DNA of 64,000 nucleotides from Desulfitobacterium dichloroeliminans LMG P-21439. Its GTDB lineage: Bacteria > Bacillota > Desulfitobacteriia > Desulfitobacteriales > Desulfitobacteriaceae. Made by a program: the position numbers and the translations under genes. This document shows, piece by piece, positions 16,667 to 25,115 of the stretch (within the stretch, counting starts at the first letter, position 1; every line of letters starts with the position of its first letter). The stretch is from NCBI RefSeq assembly GCF_000243135.2, contig NC_019903.1, positions 720,001 through 784,000 on the forward strand, given 5' to 3'. The notes beneath the pieces were generated by a model. That model made no database searches, was not told the DNA's origin, and saw only the letters and a program-made list of their open reading frames with translations.

Positions 16667-17128
16667 ATGAGGAAGAGAAAAATAACCTTAGTCCTTATGA
16701 CTTTAATTATTGGTTTGAGTACAGTGATAATTGGTTGTTCAAATATTAATAGTAACCAACTTCCAGAAGAAATGGATAAGATAAAATTAGAGGTTGTCTC
16801 CAAAAGTGAACTGCCAGAGGGAATCAACTATGCGATTAAACTGAAAAATGGCAGCTCGTTTACAATTAAACAAAATACCGTGTATATTAGTTACCCGGTG
16901 AATAATGGAAGCAGTGGGTATATGGCTAATCAAGCCAAAGTTCAAGCGGAAGGGAATAAGTTAGATATTCGTCCTGGTGAAGAAATTGCTTTGAGTGTAT
17001 TTATTCCTAATGTTTTCGATAGTGAAAAAGTGGACCAAAATCGACTTCAATATGAAATAGAGGGTTATATCAACGAAGTGAAAGATTCAAATCATTTTGG
17101 ACAGTCAGGCGGTGACTTGTTTAATTAG
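16667..17128 (+). CDS. Lipoprotein, unknown function
   Basis: 153 residues, ATG 16667 after AAGGAGG. An N-terminal basic, hydrophobic signal peptide ends in the lipobox VIIGC (Cys about residue 24), so it is expected to be anchored outside the membrane. The mature part looks like a small beta-sandwich (LEVVSKSELPEGINYAIKL). No attC separates it from the membrane protein gene 84 nt upstream, so the two may share a cassette. Confidence 0.75.
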   Translation: MRKRKITLVLMTLIIGLSTVIIGCSNINSNQLPEEMDKIKLEVVSKSELPEGINYAIKLKNGSSFTIKQNTVYISYPVNNGSSGYMANQAKVQAEGNKLDIRPGEEIALSVFIPNVFDSEKVDQNRLQYEIEGYINEVKDSNHFGQSGGDLFN

Positions 17129-17153
17129 AAGCATTTAAGGGAGTTGCCACTAC

Positions 17154-17314
17154 ACATAACACGAGGATTCCCGCGAGGGTGCGGATAAAAGGGTATATGG
17201 GGTAAGCCGCACTATATATCCTCTGTCACAAGACTTGCAATTTAGGTGGCATGAAAGAAGCAAGTCTTGCGCCAGCCCTGTTGGGACGCTGCGGGACTCC
17301 TCGAGACGTTATAT
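17154..17314 (+). repeat. attC-like site K (long centre)
   Basis: R'' ACATAAC (17154-17160), R' GTTATAT (17308-17314). Arms GAGGATTCCCGC and GCGGGACTCCTC match 11 of 12. The centre has the AAGACTTGC/GCAAGTCTT stem also seen in site F. Confidence 0.75.
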
Positions 17315-17360
17315 GAAATGGCTTGCATCTGTTTCTAATATGTCTATTGGGAGGACAGGG

Positions 17361-17786
17361 ATGATAATTAGGAAATTCGAGTATCTTGATACTGAAGAAA
17401 TAATTGAGATCTGGTACAACGTAAGTGTACTAGCCCACTCGTTTATTTCCAAGGAAGTGTGGGATTCATACAAGAGTGAGTTAAGAAATAAGTATCTACC
17501 AGCAGCTGAGACATGGGTTGCCGAGGAAAGTGGTAATTTGATTGGCTTTATATCATTACTTGAAAATTTTATTGGAGCATTATTCGTTATACCAACAAAG
17601 CAAGGAAAAGGAGTCGGTACAAAACTAACCGAACTGGCAAAACAAGAAAAGGAACATTTAAACGTTGGTGTATACAATAAGAATATTGATGCGAAAAGAT
17701 TTTATATCAAAAGCGGATTCACATATCTAGGGGAGGAAGTTCAGCAGGAAACAGGGGAATTAGTTATAAATATGATATTTGAGTAA
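17361..17786 (+). CDS. GNAT N-acetyltransferase, copy 2
   Basis: 141 residues from ATG 17361 (GGGAGGAC upstream). About 80 percent identical by eye to the protein at 10867-11292 with the same ends (MIIRKFEYLDTEEIIEIW; VINMIFE). Acetyl-CoA motif IPTKQGKGVGTKLTE. Both copies stand between a long-centre site and an AGCTAAC half, which supports duplication of a whole cassette rather than of the gene alone. Confidence 0.88.
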   Translation: MIIRKFEYLDTEEIIEIWYNVSVLAHSFISKEVWDSYKSELRNKYLPAAETWVAEESGNLIGFISLLENFIGALFVIPTKQGKGVGTKLTELAKQEKEHLNVGVYNKNIDAKRFYIKSGFTYLGEEVQQETGELVINMIFE

Positions 17787-17803
17787 GGCGAACCGGCCAC
17801 TTC

Positions 17804-17868
17804 AGCTAACGGAGGAGTCCCGCAATTAGAGAATGATGCATGTGTTGGGACGCAGCGCGTCTATGCGC
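17804..17868 (+). repeat. attC 5' half fused to a type-1 hairpin
   Basis: R'' AGCTAAC (17804-17810), L'' GGAGTCCCGCA and the centre up to TTGGGACGC are present. L' and R' are replaced by GCGCGTCTATGCGC (17855-17868), which elsewhere lies after R'. This looks like a deletion between GACGC and the hairpin. Confidence 0.65.
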
Positions 17869-17927
17869 GTATTACGGAGTGTGGTTGCTGGTGCGCACTA
17901 TGTAATAAGGTTTGTAGAGGTGATAAA

Positions 17928-18386
17928 TTGAATAAGATAGAAAAACGGTTATTAAACCTAGCAATAGGTGAATTTGCAGCCCTATGTGCATTTATTTTTG
18001 TATTTAGAACACTAAATCTAGGAATGGCTAGTTTAATAGGATTTTCATATCTCATAATTATATTGTTACAAGGAAGTTTGTATTGGTCTTATAGATATAT
18101 ATTGTTGATTAGAAAAGAGAGTACTAGTCTTTATGCTATAAAAATTCTTAGGGTTTTAAGGCATTTAAACATGATTTTGATAGTAGTGATAACTATCTTA
18201 ATGTCTATTATTAGTAGCAAAGATAATGATTTATTAATTGGTATTGGATTATTTCTATTCGGAATAGTTGAGTATATAAACTATTATTGGTATAGGTTAA
18301 GCTATGGGAAATCAGGATTTAATATCAGAATATTACTAGGCAAAAAACTACAAAAATCTAGCATAAACAAGTTGATTAGCAAATAG
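17928..18386 (+). CDS. Four-helix membrane protein, unknown function
   Basis: 152 residues from TTG 17928 (AGAGGTGATAAA upstream). Hydrophobic segments near residues 10-28, 34-58, 78-95 and 100-120, followed by a basic tail (GKKLQKSSINKLISK). No recognised family. Cassette gene. Confidence 0.68.
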   Translation: MNKIEKRLLNLAIGEFAALCAFIFVFRTLNLGMASLIGFSYLIIILLQGSLYWSYRYILLIRKESTSLYAIKILRVLRHLNMILIVVITILMSIISSKDNDLLIGIGLFLFGIVEYINYYWYRLSYGKSGFNIRILLGKKLQKSSINKLISK

Positions 18387-18438
18387 TGTTAAGACACATG
18401 ATTCTTATATTGAGTACTAAAAATATGCGGAGGCTCAA

Positions 18439-18460
18439 GGGCCGCCGTCCTTGGCGCGGA
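18439..18460 (+). repeat. Hybrid cassette hairpin (type 2 left, type 1 right)
   Basis: The left side (ATGCGGAGGCTCAAGGGCCGCC) matches the type-2 module found before R'' boxes. The right side (GGCGCGGATTA) matches the type-1 module found after R' boxes. No attC lies between, suggesting loss by recombination within the shared GTCC..GGCG core. Confidence 0.65.
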
Positions 18461-18488
18461 TTATTCATGTTTGTGAGGGGGTGAGTTT

Positions 18489-18875
18489 ATGGATGATTTT
18501 ACAAAGAAAGATATGGAGGAAGCACTTCGAGCCATAACTTTAATGATAAGCAAGACTAAGAATACAAAAGAAAAATTTGTACAAGGCACTTCTCAGCATA
18601 CTTTACAGAAGAACAGGCTAAAAGCGCTAAATATAGCTTCGTCATTGATATCAAAAGAATTAGCAGAGAGTGATGTTATGGATTATTATACAAAAGAGGA
18701 TTTAGAAAACGCGCTTGCACCAATAGCTTCTCTGATTAGCAAATCTGAAAAGGCAAACGAAAAATTAGCGCAAGGTACTTGGCAGCATACGATGCTAAGC
18801 AATAATATTAAAGCACTCTATATAGCTTCGCCATTGTTAATGAAGGCATTGAGCGAGTCCCACAACTTAGAATAG
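18489..18875 (+). CDS. Cassette protein made of two copies of a 60-residue unit
   Basis: 128 residues, ATG 18489 after GAGGGGGTGAG. Residues 2-62 and 66-126 are diverged copies. Each has DxxTKxDxExAL, a xxMISK/SLISK segment, a QGT-QHT motif (QGTSQHTL; QGTWQHTM) and a KAL-IAS helix end. Helical and soluble; family not recognised. The stop codon lies inside an attC L''-like sequence. Confidence 0.7.
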   Translation: MDDFTKKDMEEALRAITLMISKTKNTKEKFVQGTSQHTLQKNRLKALNIASSLISKELAESDVMDYYTKEDLENALAPIASLISKSEKANEKLAQGTWQHTMLSNNIKALYIASPLLMKALSESHNLE

Positions 18876-18897
18876 ATGCAATGTAATAAGACGCTGC
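18853..18897 (+). repeat. attC remnant at a gene end
   Basis: GAGTCCCACAACTTAGAATAG followed by AGACGCTGCG has the L'' and centre features of the array sites but lacks R'' and R'. 18898-19060 is leader sequence without a gene. Confidence 0.5.
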
Positions 18898-19060
18898 GTA
18901 AGCAAAAGACCTCGCATTCTTGCGCGGGTTTTCTTCGGGAATATCTTTATGTCTATTTCGTATTAGTAGGATTAAAGAGCTACAGATGATTTGTGTTGGG
19001 GGAGCAAAAATGAGTTATAAAATTGTTGCGTATTAGAATCCATATATAAAGGAGTTTAAA

Positions 19061-19879
19061 TTGAAAAGATTATATCTTATACCCCTTCCGGCAATTATTA
19101 TTGGGTCGTTAGCAATGTATATGAATGGAGTTTCAACGATTATTTGGAGTCAAAATATCTTTGCTTCATTGATAGCGGTGATACTTTCGGATCTTATATC
19201 ACGAAAAACTAAAATCATAGGCAGTATTTTTAGTATCCCATTCGTTATACTGCTCTTATTGTTTGCTTTTTTCGACTTAGGTTTAGAAGGTGTCCACAGA
19301 TGGGTATCTATTGGCCCCATAAGATTCTACATAGCAAGCATAGTATTACCTATCTTGATTATTGGGTTATGGAAAATTACAAAAAGGTTCAACTGGTGGA
19401 TTCCGACTATAATTACAATGGGAGTGTCCCTACTACTAGCTTTACAACCTGACGCTTCTCAATCTACTGCTTTTATAATTCCGATGGCCATTATTTTATT
19501 TAATAAGGCAAGTAAAAGTCGTTATCGCTTAAGTGTTTCGTTTTTATTTTCTCTAATTATAATCCTTTCGTGGCTGTACTTAGATAATCTGCCCCCAGTA
19601 CCTTATGTTGAAGAAATAGTTAAAATGGTAGCCAATATGGGTGTTGTATGGTTTGTTTTTGGAATCACGTCTCTTGTAATACTGCCATTGCCATTTTTCT
19701 TATTTCCACCGAAAAATGCTAAGTTGCCCGCAAAATGTCTTGGATTATACTTCGCAATTATTTTGATTTCCACACTATTTGGTAATTTTCCAGTTCCAAT
19801 AATGGGATATGGAACTTCTCCGATAATCGGTTATTTTGTTGCTATTGCTTGGCTTATCAATGCTGAACCTAATTCGTAA
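19061..19879 (+). CDS. Polytopic membrane protein, possibly SEDS (FtsW/RodA)-like
   Basis: 272 residues from TTG 19061 (AAAGGAG upstream), about 8 hydrophobic segments. Three places recall SEDS glycosyltransferases: GVHRWVSIGPIRF, LQPDASQSTAFIIPM and the late GYGTSPIIGYF. It is much shorter than FtsW/RodA (about 370-400), so it could be a reduced relative or an unrelated membrane protein. Cassette gene. Confidence 0.6.
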   Translation: MKRLYLIPLPAIIIGSLAMYMNGVSTIIWSQNIFASLIAVILSDLISRKTKIIGSIFSIPFVILLLLFAFFDLGLEGVHRWVSIGPIRFYIASIVLPILIIGLWKITKRFNWWIPTIITMGVSLLLALQPDASQSTAFIIPMAIILFNKASKSRYRLSVSFLFSLIIILSWLYLDNLPPVPYVEEIVKMVANMGVVWFVFGITSLVILPLPFFLFPPKNAKLPAKCLGLYFAIILISTLFGNFPVPIMGYGTSPIIGYFVAIAWLINAEPNS

Positions 19880-19917
19880 TTTCTTGAATTGCGTAACTAA
19901 AAGATACGGAGGCTCAA

Positions 19918-19938
19918 GGGGCCGCCGCCCATGGCGGG
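19918..19938 (+). repeat. Hybrid cassette hairpin
   Basis: GGGGCCGCCGCCCATGGCGGG after ATACGGAGGCTCAA, followed by GATTTAG. The left matches the type-2 module and the right the type-1 module, with no attC in between, as at 18439. Confidence 0.62.
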
Positions 19939-20052
19939 ATTTAGACGAGAGAAACTTGAACAACGTATTTTCGCACATGCAGAATTAAGTGAAGCAAACA
20001 CAGAAATAAAGGTGAAACGATGTCCGTTATAGTTATAGAAGGAGGTAATAAA

Positions 20053-20223
20053 ATGCTTATTTTCCCAGCAGTTATTTCTCCCACGGTTGCAACTATTAGT
20101 GTTTTAATACCCTTTATTTTAGTACCTGCTGCTTTGATCACATTTGTGGTATGGATGATTAGAAAGATCAACAGAATTGACGAAAAACTTATGGATATTC
20201 AGGAAAAATTGAAGGACAGATAG
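20053..20223 (+). CDS. Small single-span membrane protein
   Basis: 56 residues from ATG 20053, 6 nt after GAAGGAGGT. The in-frame ATG at 20020 has a weaker site. A hydrophobic N-terminal segment of about 30 residues is followed by a charged helix (INRIDEKLMDIQEKLKDR), a membrane-anchored coiled-coil layout. Function unknown. Confidence 0.65.
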   Translation: MLIFPAVISPTVATISVLIPFILVPAALITFVVWMIRKINRIDEKLMDIQEKLKDR

Positions 20224-20314
20224 GGTTCTGTTACGCAGTAGCTACTTTAACCGGCTTACCTTCGTTTATTTTGCGAAAAGTTTGGAGTCAATCGATAGGG
20301 AAAGGATACGTTGA

Positions 20315-20845
20315 ATGAAGATTACCATAAGGCAAGAAACAAAAAGAGATTATCAAACAACAGAGGATATCGTTAAGAAAGCATTCAAAGATGCTGAATA
20401 CAGTGACCAAAAGGAGCAGTTCTTGGTAAGTAGATTGAGAAATAGTAAAGTTTTCGTTCCAGAGCTATCTCTTATAGGTGAGGTTGACGGGGAGTTTATC
20501 GGGCATATCATGCTTACTAAGCTAATCATCGAGAATGATGAAAGGGAGTATGAAACATTAGCACTAGCTCCTGTCTCTGTTTTGCCAGAGTATCAGAATA
20601 AAGGTATTGGAAGTAAGATGATCAATGAAGGGCTGAGAATTGCTAAGGAATTGGGTTTCAAGTCAGTCATTGTTCTTGGACATGAAAAGTATTATCCTCG
20701 ATTTGGATTTAGGCCAGCGAGCAGATGGAATATTAAGGCCCCTTTTGATGTGCCTGATGAATCGTTTATGGCATTGGAACTCGAAACCGGTAGTCTTGCT
20801 GAGGTTATAGGAACGGTCGTATATCCCCAAGAATTCTTTGAATGA
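20315..20845 (+). CDS. GNAT N-acetyltransferase (YhbS-like)
   Basis: 176 residues, ATG 20315 with AAAGGA 6 nt upstream. Typical COG3153/YhbS layout: IRQETKRDYQTTEDIVKKAF at the start, LAPVSVLPEYQNKGIGSKMI as the acetyl-CoA site, VIVLGHEKYYPRFGFRPAS after it and a PEEFFE-like end (YPQEFFE). The substrate is unknown. Followed by the type-2 hairpin and site L. Confidence 0.9.
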   Translation: MKITIRQETKRDYQTTEDIVKKAFKDAEYSDQKEQFLVSRLRNSKVFVPELSLIGEVDGEFIGHIMLTKLIIENDEREYETLALAPVSVLPEYQNKGIGSKMINEGLRIAKELGFKSVIVLGHEKYYPRFGFRPASRWNIKAPFDVPDESFMALELETGSLAEVIGTVVYPQEFFE

Positions 20846-20872
20846 TTCGTAAGACTATAGGCAAATACAAGG

Positions 20873-20891
20873 GGCCGACGTCCTGTCGCCC
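20873..20891 (+). repeat. Cassette 3' hairpin (type 2, diverged)
   Basis: GGCCGACGTCCTGTCGCCC followed by CTCTGAGTCTGGGGCGCGCGGC and then R'' of site L, the same order as at 9346 and 12251. Confidence 0.65.
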
Positions 20892-20915
20892 TCTGAGTCT
20901 GGGGCGCGCGGCTTT

Positions 20916-20992
20916 ATATAACAGCCAGTTCCCGTCACTTGAAGGATGATGAATATGGTTAGGGTGCGGCGGGAACCCGCAGGACGTTATCT
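20916..20992 (+). repeat. attC-like site L
   Basis: R'' ATATAAC (20916-20922), R' GTTATCT (20986-20992), arms GTTCCCG and CGGGAAC, 77 bp. Confidence 0.76.
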
Positions 20993-21073
20993 GTCATTCG
21001 TATTTCGGAGATGAATTTGAGGTCTGATTTTGAGTTGAGGTTTTGGATTTGGTGTCTTGGAGGGATTAAGGAT

Positions 21074-21871
21074 ATGAAGGTAAAAATGATTACGGTTATT
21101 GTTTTAATACTAGCCCTATCTGGTTTAGTAGGATGTGCTGAGAAGAAATATCCAGAAGATGCTGTTGCATTAGTTAATGGAGTAATCATAAATGAACAAG
21201 AAATCGAAAAAGAAATAGCTGAAAGAAAGATGGTCATAGCGATTGGGGAAAAGATTAGATCGCTTGAAGCAAATAGTTTAACACCAAAAGAAGCCTTGAT
21301 TCAATCGTTAAATATCACGGAAGATGAATTCAATTCGGAACAAATAAGATATATAGAGTCAACGGAAAGAGCAACATCAAAATTGCTTAGTAGTAATGAA
21401 GCGTTTAATATTCTGCTAAGGGAAGAGATTTATTACCAAGAGGCAGTGAAACAAGGGTACGAGGTTTCCGTTGATGAGGCCAAACAGATATTAGTAGAAA
21501 GTAATAAGGTGTCCAATGAAGTATTAAACGATGATGAAGAAGTATTAAGGAAACAAAATGAAATAACTAAATCTATTACTGATATTTATAAGCAATATGG
21601 ATTTGAATCAGAAGAAGATTATCTAAATCAACGAATAGATAAATCTGCTCAGGCAATGACAATTAGTAGAATGAAAGGTCAATTTTCTAAAGTAATAACC
21701 GATAAGCTACCTGATTCAGATGGTGTTCAATTAAGTATGGATATCAGTAATTCATGGGATGATTATGGAGAGTTTCTCCTAGATAAGTCCAAGGTTAAGG
21801 TTCTTAACACAAAGTACAGTACGGAATTGTATGGTAAACCCTGGGGTTATGGCCTTTTAGACTTAAAGTAG
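21074..21871 (+). CDS. SurA/PpiC-type lipoprotein (foldase-like)
   Basis: 265 residues from ATG 21074 (GGAGGGATT upstream). The signal peptide ends in the lipobox LVGC (Cys about residue 20). DAVALVNGVIINEQEIEKEI is the start of the SurA N-terminal domain found in PrsA/SurA chaperones, followed by a long helical region. No parvulin isomerase domain is visible, so only the chaperone-like part is present. Expected to sit on the outer face of the membrane. Cassette gene after site L. Confidence 0.8.
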   Translation: MKVKMITVIVLILALSGLVGCAEKKYPEDAVALVNGVIINEQEIEKEIAERKMVIAIGEKIRSLEANSLTPKEALIQSLNITEDEFNSEQIRYIESTERATSKLLSSNEAFNILLREEIYYQEAVKQGYEVSVDEAKQILVESNKVSNEVLNDDEEVLRKQNEITKSITDIYKQYGFESEEDYLNQRIDKSAQAMTISRMKGQFSKVITDKLPDSDGVQLSMDISNSWDDYGEFLLDKSKVKVLNTKYSTELYGKPWGYGLLDLK

Positions 21872-21895
21872 ATATTCAAGGGAACGGCGAACGAC

Positions 21896-22173
21896 GGATA
21901 ACAGGCATTTCCCAAAACCGAGAATAGATGAATGTAGTATGACGTGTCGGGGACTATGGTAACTTTATGCTGCACAAACAACAAGGAAGCGAGTTTTTCA
22001 AAGGGTACCAGAAGGTAATAACTAAACGGCAGTATATTTCTATTTCTATTGCCCTAGTGACATATATCATTATGGTTTTCATACCGAAGCTCTTATAAGG
22101 TTGAGAATCTAGCTAATAAGGTTATTGCGTAGTTTATTATGATATGACGTTATACAAAATAGGCGTGTCAGAG
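21896..22173 (+). other. Broken cassettes left of IS66: R'' half, small ORF, R' half
   Basis: R'' GGATAAC (21896-21902) and AGGCATTTCCC start an attC whose 3' half is lost. R' GTTATAC (22149-22155) stands alone, followed by AAAATAGGCG. Between them, ATG 21967 to TAA 22098 could encode a 43-residue one-span peptide (MLHKQQGSEFF...), but it has no good ribosome site. Confidence 0.45.
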
Positions 22174-22237
22174 GTAAGCGTCAAACAAGTCGGTGTATAG
22201 AAAAAGGGTAAAAACCAGTATAAACTAAGTTTTTACC

Positions 22238-23773
22238 CTATTTGCAGACAGCCTGTACATCTGGACTCCACGGCAGATAATCTTCAAGAAATTCTGGGTA
22301 TTGACCGAACTGCACCCCGGGCAACTCTTTAAAGATGAAACAAAGATATTTATAGGGATTCAGGCCATTGGCCTTAGCCGCTTCAATCATGCTGTAAACG
22401 GCAGCGCTAGCAGTTGCTCCTTTCGGGCTTCCACTAAACAGCCAGTTCTTTCGTCCGATCGTAAAGGGGCGGATGCTGTTTTCAGCTAAGTTGTTCGAGA
22501 TGGAGCAGTTTCCATCCAACAGATAATTGATCAATTCCTGTTTATGGTTTATGGCGTAATTAAGAGCTTGCCCCAGTTTAGATTTAGGGAGAACCTTTTT
22601 CTTATTGTAATCTACCCATGCCCAAAAGGCCTCCAAAACAGGTTGCTCCTGTTTCAGACGCTCGGATTGTCGCTCTTCCCTTGAACACCCTTCAAGAGTC
22701 TTCTCTATCTCAAAGAGCTCATTACAGAATCGAACTCCATCGCTTACCAAAGTGGCTTCCGGGCTATGGATATCCTTCGGCAGGGCATCAACGAAATTCC
22801 TTCGAACATGAGCCCAGCACAGGCATCGCGTGATTCCCTCCACCTTTTGGTAGCCTGAGTAGGCATCCGAGTGGAGGTATCCCTTAAATCCTTTCAGGAA
22901 TTTCTGAGGATATTTACCACTTCTGCCTGGTTGGTACTCGAAGATCCGGATGGGATGCTTACAGTGTTTGCTCGTACTGTAAACCCACATGTAAGAATCC
23001 GTGGTATTCTTTCGGCCCTCTTCGTTGAGGACTTGAACCGGAGTTTCGTCAGCATGCAGGAAGTTTTCCTCCAAGAGCTTCTGATGCATCCGTTGCAAAA
23101 GCGGGGTCAGCCAATCTCGGGCTGCGACCATGATCCAATTGGCCATGGTGGCACGGCTTAATTCAACGCCCAGCGTCTTCCACTCCTTTTCCTGACGGTA
23201 CAGAGGAAGCGCGTTGACAAACTTCTGATGCATCACCCAAGCTACTGTGGAGGGAGATGCCATGGAGTGTTGAATGACTGGCGAAGGTACAGGTGCTTTC
23301 TCCATATAGGGCAAGTTATTCTTACGGCAGCTACGGCACTCGAAGGTTTCGCGGTAAATATCGATTACTCTTACTTTTGCAGGGATGAATTCAATTTCGG
23401 TTCTCACGAACTCTTCTCCCACAGAGACCAGTGTCGTCTGACACTCTTCGCAGGACCGGTCATCTTCTAAGAGAGTACAGAACCGCTTTTCATGGGGAAG
23501 GTCTTTCAAAAGTTCCTTACGCTGACCGTCGAATTTCTTTCTCTGGTACCCCTCGACTTGCTTAAGGTCCGGTTCCACAGCCTTAGGATTAGATTCCGTT
23601 TCTGCTTCATCAAAAAGAGACATCTGTCCCACAGAAAGGACGGATGTCTTCTCAGAGCTTCGACCAAAGAGTTTACGGGTCAGATGATGAACGGTTTCAT
23701 GAAGAAGTTTGTTTTCCTTCTCTAGTTCGGTGATGCGGTTTTCAAGAGTTTTTACCGATTTTACTTCACTCAT
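22238..23773 (-). CDS. tnpC: IS66 transposase TnpC
   Basis: 511 residues from ATG 23773 (an in-frame GTG at 23800 is also possible). It has the N-terminal leucine-rich coiled coil (LENRITELEKENKLLHETV), a zinc-finger-like CEECQ/CRSCRK region, the DDE domain with LHADETPVQVLN and SDAYSGYQKV, and the ENSIRPFTIGRKNWLFSGS catalytic Glu region. It ends with the IS66 C-terminal element. Full length, apparently functional. Confidence 0.95.
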   Translation of the reverse strand: MSEVKSVKTLENRITELEKENKLLHETVHHLTRKLFGRSSEKTSVLSVGQMSLFDEAETESNPKAVEPDLKQVEGYQRKKFDGQRKELLKDLPHEKRFCTLLEDDRSCEECQTTLVSVGEEFVRTEIEFIPAKVRVIDIYRETFECRSCRKNNLPYMEKAPVPSPVIQHSMASPSTVAWVMHQKFVNALPLYRQEKEWKTLGVELSRATMANWIMVAARDWLTPLLQRMHQKLLEENFLHADETPVQVLNEEGRKNTTDSYMWVYSTSKHCKHPIRIFEYQPGRSGKYPQKFLKGFKGYLHSDAYSGYQKVEGITRCLCWAHVRRNFVDALPKDIHSPEATLVSDGVRFCNELFEIEKTLEGCSREERQSERLKQEQPVLEAFWAWVDYNKKKVLPKSKLGQALNYAINHKQELINYLLDGNCSISNNLAENSIRPFTIGRKNWLFSGSPKGATASAAVYSMIEAAKANGLNPYKYLCFIFKELPGVQFGQYPEFLEDYLPWSPDVQAVCK

Positions 23774-23863
23774 CAGCCCTAAATCCTTTGCGTTTCTCAC
23801 TGCATTTAGTATAGCATGAAAACGCCATAAAGTCCAGTAACCATGCAGGTTTGGGCCATTTCT

Positions 23864-24226
23864 TTATACCGAAAAGCAGCCTGTGGAATCCCACTTTTTC
23901 ACGGCCTTAGGCTGATCAATAGACAGCCCTTCCATAAGCCAGCGGAATTCCTGGCGGGTAATCCCGCGAACTGCTTCAGCATTCTTGGGCCATTGGAATT
24001 TGCTCTTTTCAAGTCGCTTATACAGAAGAACAAAGCCATCCCCTTCCCAATAGAGTGCCTTCAGTCGATCATGCCGACGGCCACAAAAGAGAAACAAACT
24101 ATTTTGAAAGGGGTTGAGCTGAAAGTTTTGCTGAACTAGGGCTGCCAGTCCGTCTATGGACTTACGCATGTCGGTATACCCGCAGGCGAGGTAGATTTTC
24201 TCGGCCTTAGAGATGTCACCGAACAT
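23864..24226 (-). CDS. tnpB: IS66 accessory protein TnpB (Orf2)
   Basis: 120 residues with the family signature YLACGYTDMRKSIDGLAALV and LFLFCGRRHDRLKALYWEGDGF. It overlaps the end of tnpA, the usual coupling in IS66. Required for transposition in the family; its biochemical role is unclear. Confidence 0.95.
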   Translation of the reverse strand: MFGDISKAEKIYLACGYTDMRKSIDGLAALVQQNFQLNPFQNSLFLFCGRRHDRLKALYWEGDGFVLLYKRLEKSKFQWPKNAEAVRGITRQEFRWLMEGLSIDQPKAVKKWDSTGCFSV

Positions 24227-24581
24227 GTTGAAGTGCTCTAAGAGTATTCTCGATTAAGTTCAACGAGGCAGTGTTATGAATTTCTAGACTTGCGGAATCT
24301 AAGCGAACCACGATCGCTGGTGACAAGGAATCTGTCGCCGGAGAACTGACCTGGGGAAGTGAAAAGGATACGGGTACGATAGAATTGTTTTCGTTTTGAA
24401 GTGCCGGAAGAGCCTCACAGGCGGCAGTGCGGACTCGTCTCAACCAATAGAAGTAACTACTTGGATGAATATTATGTTCAGCACACCATGCGGAGACTGT
24501 TTGCCCACTGCTGCGACATTCACTAATAAGTCGAGTCCATTTCTTCAATCGATAGTTTTGTGTGACTTTCTGAGTATCCAC
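24216..24581 (-). CDS. tnpA: IS66 accessory protein TnpA
   Basis: 121 residues. N-terminal helix-turn-helix (WTRLISECRSSGQTVSAWCAEHNI) of the IS66 TnpA/Orf1 type, with SSYFYWLRRVR. First gene of the three, reading leftward from just inside the right end. Confidence 0.93.
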   Translation of the reverse strand: MDTQKVTQNYRLKKWTRLISECRSSGQTVSAWCAEHNIHPSSYFYWLRRVRTAACEALPALQNENNSIVPVSFSLPQVSSPATDSLSPAIVVRLDSASLEIHNTASLNLIENTLRALQHVR

Positions 24582-24764
24582 TTTAATCCTCCTTTGAAGT
24601 TTTTCAAGTCTACTTGAAAAACTCTAAAAACTTCAATTTACGAGGATTGTCTCATAGTTTCCGAGATGGGGCTATACACTACCTTATTAGGCGCTTACTG
24701 TCAGAGTCGTATAAAAGCTATTTGAAATTGGAGAATAAAGCTTGTAAGGTTTTGGAGTTATGGG

Positions 24765-24860
24765 AGCCGCCTTCCGTGGCGGCTTCTGAGACTTGGGGCG
24801 TATGGCGCCGGATAGTAGAGGATTCTCGCAACTTAGAGAATGAATGTGAACAATTGTGAC
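24765..24860 (+). repeat. Type-2 hairpin and last R'' half-site of the left array block
   Basis: AGCCGCC/GGCGGCT stem (24765-24784), then TTCTGAGACTTGGGGCGTATGGC, a degraded R'' (GGATAGT) and GAGGATTCTCGCAACTTAGAG. No L' or R' follows; the array stops here. 24861-25115 holds only the inverted repeat below and the leader of the sigma-54 regulator. Confidence 0.6.
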
Positions 24861-24929
24861 CCCGACGAGTTTTAAGGAAGTTAAAGCGTGTACGAGAGTT
24901 TTTCTTGCTCCAAGAATAAACAAACAAAA

Positions 24930-24973
24930 GGGAAATGTACGGTAACGTAGAAATAGATAAGCATACATTTCCC
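24930..24973 (+). promoter_or_regulatory. 10-bp perfect inverted repeat upstream of the regulator
   Basis: GGGAAATGTA (24930-24939) and TACATTTCCC (24964-24973) with a 24-nt loop, about 140 bp before the start of the sigma-54 activator gene. It may be an operator or a weak terminator; no U-tract follows. Confidence 0.4.
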
Positions 24974-25115
24974 AATTAGATAGCAATAGCTTATGAGGAA
25001 TTTGCAGAATTTTAAGAAATCAGAGTAAATTAGACTTCGAACAACTTGATTAAAGTGCCATTTGAATAATGCGTTGCTGATAAATATAACATTATTCGGA
25101 GGAGAAGATGCTTTA

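Larger units (their letters stand above)
22174..24698 (-). mobile_element. IS66-family insertion sequence (intact, 2525 bp)
   Basis: Ends GTAAGCG (22174) and CGCTTAC (24698) are inverted copies. The first 27 nt of each end match in about 20 positions, both ending GTGTATAG. TGTCAGAG occurs directly outside both ends (22166-22173 and 24699-24706), an 8-bp target duplication as expected for IS66. tnpA, tnpB and tnpC are all present and open on the minus strand. It has landed inside a cassette of the array. Confidence 0.95.

Noticed and set aside
4811-24860. CRISPR array
   Set aside because: The repeats are palindromic, 75-167 bp, spaced by genes of variable length, and not identical. No cas genes are near.
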